The translations under genes were made by a program, and so were the position numbers. The notes under the pieces are model-generated. The model was not told the origin of the DNA and made no database searches. It saw only the letters and a list, made by a program, of their open reading frames with translations. Of a stretch of DNA of 7,268 nt, positions 5,479 through 7,268 are shown piece by piece. Position 1 is the stretch's first letter. Each line of letters begins with the position of its first letter. Source of the DNA: Gammaproteobacteria bacterium (GTDB lineage Bacteria; Pseudomonadota; Gammaproteobacteria; Chromatiales; Chromatiaceae). The stretch is from NCBI GenBank assembly GCA_019136395.1, contig JAGVUH010000347.1, forward strand, positions 1 through 7,268. Direction: 5' to 3'.

Positions 5479-6772
5479 TCAGCCACGCACCCGCCACAGC
5501 AACAGGGCGCCCAGCAGAAACAGGAGCAGAATGGGCATGAGCGACAGGCGCGGGTCTCCGGTCACCAGGGCGGCGATGCCCACCAGGCCCGGCCCCAGGA
5601 CGGCGGCGAACTTGCCCAGCATGTTGTAGAAGCCGAAGAACTCCGCCTCGCGTGCCGCCCTGGATCAGACCGATGACCACTGCCATGGCATAAAACTCCT
5701 CGACCCGCGTCATGCCAGAGGCGAGCAGGACCACCAGGGCATAGACGCCGATGGCCAGCAGAATGCCGCGCTTGGCCCCCCAGCGTTCCCCCAGCCAGCC
5801 AAAGGCCAGGGCCGAGGGGAACCCGACGAACTGGGTGATGAGCAGGGCGATCATGAGACCATCCGCAGCCAGCCCGATGGCGAGGCCGAAATCCACCGCC
5901 ATGTGGACGATGGTGTCGACGCCGTCGATGTAGCACCAATAGGCCAGCAGGAAGAGAAAGGCATCACGGCGCTGCCGGATCTCCCCCAGGGTCTGGCGCA
6001 GTTCCCGGAAGGCGGCACGGGCGGCCAGGCCCAGGGGCCGGTCGCCGCGGCCGTCCGGCTCCCGCACCCACAGGGCCAGGGGGACGGCGAAGAGGGTCCA
6101 CCAGGCGGCGACGCCGAGGAAGGCGGCCCGCACCGCCTCCCCGGCGTCGGCGAAGCCGAAGTGGGCGGGAAAGAGGGTCATGAGGACATTGAGGGCGAAG
6201 AGCAGGCCGCCACCCAGATAGCCCAGGGCATAGCCCAGGGACGAAACCCGGTTGTATTCCTCCGGCCTGGCTACGACCACCAGCAGGGCGTCGTAAAAGA
6301 TATTGCTGCCGGAAAAGCCCAGCAAGCCGAGGAGATAGAGGCCAAGGGCCAGCGCCCAGTGCCCCTGGGCGACCAGCCAGAGGGCGCCGGTGGCCAGGAC
6401 CCCCAGGGCGGTGAAGACCAGCAGAAAGCCTTTCCGGGCCCCAAGCTGATCGGCCAGGGCCCCCAGCAGGGGGGCGGACAGCACGACCAGGGCGCTGCCG
6501 AGGGTGTTGGTCATCCCCAGCCAGAAGGTGCTCTCGGTGACCGGCAGGTCGGCGGCCCAGAACTGCTTGAAGAAGACCGGGAAGAAACCGGCGATGACCA
6601 CGGTGGCGAAAGCGGAGTTGGCCCAATCATAGGTCGCCCAGGCCAGGACCGACCGGCGGCCGCTAGCCTGCGCGGGCCTTTGCTCGCCGGGTGGGGAGCG
6701 CGTTTCCTGGCCAGCGGCTTCCCGGGATTCTGGTCCGGTCCCGGCACCGCCCCGGGTCGGCGTCCGGGCCAT
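5479..6772 (-). pseudogene. UMF1/Atg22-like MFS transporter, C-terminal frameshift
   Basis: A multi-pass inner-membrane permease of the UMF1 family within the MFS; members are thought to export small molecules such as amino acids, and the substrate here is unknown. From ATG 6772 the protein has a hydrophilic N-terminal 40 residues, then the family signature WATYDWANSAF (45-55), the MFS loop GALADQLGARKG (104-115), SGSNIFYDALL (154-164), NRVSSLGYALGYLGGG (174-189) and a second half with YIDGVDTIVHM (281-291). At QGGT (residue 374, base about 5651) the frame breaks. The true C-terminus continues one frame over from 5649 with EAEFFGFYNMLGKFAAVLGP and further hydrophobic segments, 56 residues to TGA at 5479-5481. 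Homologues carry about 15 residues (QALSRS-type loop) between these points, so about 47 bp appear lost. The uncorrected frame instead runs to about 5435 with a Pro/Arg-rich tail of nonsense. The start has GGAGA nine to ten bases upstream, inside the preceding gene. The gene may still make a protein lacking its last helices. Confidence 0.85.
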
Positions 6773-6775
6773 GGC

Positions 6776-7268
6776 TCAGTTCTCCGGGGTCTCGTTGGTC
6801 AGAATGCCGGCGGTCAGGCACATCCGCACCAGTTCCGCCAGGGACCCGGCGCGCATCTTGTCCATCACCCGGGCGCGGTGGGCCTCCACCGTCTTGGTGC
6901 TGACGCCCAGGGCGGCGGCGATCTCGCGGTTGGAACGGCCATCGGTGACCATCATCATCACCTCGTGCTCCCGGGGGGTGAGCTCCGCCAGGCGACGGGC
7001 GATCTCGGCGCGCTGCTGGCGCTCGACCCGGCGCTGCTTGTCGGCCTCCAGGGCCAGGCGCAGGCTGGCGATCAGGGCCTCGTCATCGAAGGGTTTCTCG
7101 ATGAAGTCCAGGGCGCCGGCGCGCATCGCCTTGACCGCCATGCCCACGTCGCCGTGGCCGGTGATGATCACCACCGGGATGCGGATCGCCTCCCGCGCCA
7201 GATAGGCCTGGAGTTCCAGACCGCTCATGCCCGGCATGCGCACGTCCAGCAACAGGCAGCCAGCCTGG
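6776..7268 (-). CDS. Two-component response regulator, FixJ/LuxR (NarL-like HTH) family, 5'-truncated
   Basis: The frame is open to the right edge, so only the C-terminal 163 residues are present. They begin QAGCLLLDVRMPGMSG, where the Asp in LLLD is the phosphoacceptor. Then come VVIITGHGD (conserved Thr), AMRAGALDFIEKPF (conserved Lys in EKPF), a helical linker rich in charged residues, and a LuxR-type helix-turn-helix: LTPREHEVMMMVTDG, then SNREIAAALGVSTKTVEAHRA. This TPRE-x-EV plus MRAGALDFIEKPF pairing is typical of the FixJ/TodT/StyR group, usually driven by a PAS-containing sensor kinase that would lie upstream, outside the window. The stop is at 6776-6778, three bases before the transporter ATG at 6772, so the two are probably in one operon with coupled translation. 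Its target promoters are unknown. Confidence 0.95.
   Translation of the reverse strand, partial: QAGCLLLDVRMPGMSGLELQAYLAREAIRIPVVIITGHGDVGMAVKAMRAGALDFIEKPFDDEALIASLRLALEADKQRRVERQQRAEIARRLAELTPREHEVMMMVTDGRSNREIAAALGVSTKTVEAHRARVMDKMRAGSLAELVRMCLTAGILTNETPEN

Noticed and set aside
1..7268. tRNA, rRNA or known riboswitch
   Set aside because: No cloverleaf, rRNA-like stretch or recognisable aptamer core was seen on either strand by eye. A covariance-model scan would be needed to exclude small RNAs.

Overview
The window is GC-rich, densely coding proteobacterial DNA. Gene content (polyprenyl-phosphate glycosyltransferases, an RhlE-like helicase, a FixJ/StyR-type response regulator, a UMF1-type transporter) and codon use suggest a gammaproteobacterium, perhaps near the purple sulfur bacteria (Chromatiales). 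That placement is inference, because no rRNA or other marker is present.

Layout from left to right. (1) Bases 1-369, minus strand: the N-terminal 123 residues of an ArnT/PMT-like family 39 glycosyltransferase, continuing off the left edge. (2) Bases 510-1643, plus strand: a DPM1-like polyprenyl-phosphate glycosyltransferase fused to a GtrA-type membrane domain. These two genes diverge from a 140-bp control region and plausibly form a donor-maker/donor-user pair for envelope glycan modification. (3) Bases 1644-2053: no convincing gene, but a GC-rich hairpin repeat and an imperfect 48-bp direct repeat. (4) Bases 2054-3468, plus strand: a DEAD-box RNA helicase broken into three frames by an apparent deletion of about 38 bp at motif I and an insertion of about 103 bp between its two RecA-like lobes. 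(5) Bases 3477-3682: a degenerate tandem array of nine units of about 23 bp, running up to the next start codon. (6) Bases 3679-5199, plus strand: a fusion of a GHKL (anti-sigma-kinase-like) ATPase domain to GNAT-like acetyltransferase regions. (7) Bases 5200-5478: a convergent intergenic region holding a large nested inverted repeat. (8) Bases 5479-6772, minus strand: a UMF1/Atg22-like MFS transporter frameshifted by an apparent deletion of about 47 bp near its C-terminus. (9) Bases 6776-7268, minus strand: a FixJ/LuxR-type response regulator, 5'-truncated by the window edge, two bases upstream of the transporter start and probably co-transcribed with it.

The most notable signals are not conventional genes. 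They are the 23-bp array whose last unit supplies the ribosome-binding site of the ATPase-GNAT gene, the roughly 100-bp nested palindrome at 5262-5362, the hairpin element inside the helicase with a relative about 900 bp upstream, and two independent genes each missing a conserved stretch of 3n+2 bases. The paired deletions could be real decay or an assembly artefact, and the sequence alone cannot decide. I see no clear evidence for a complete new defence or mobile system.
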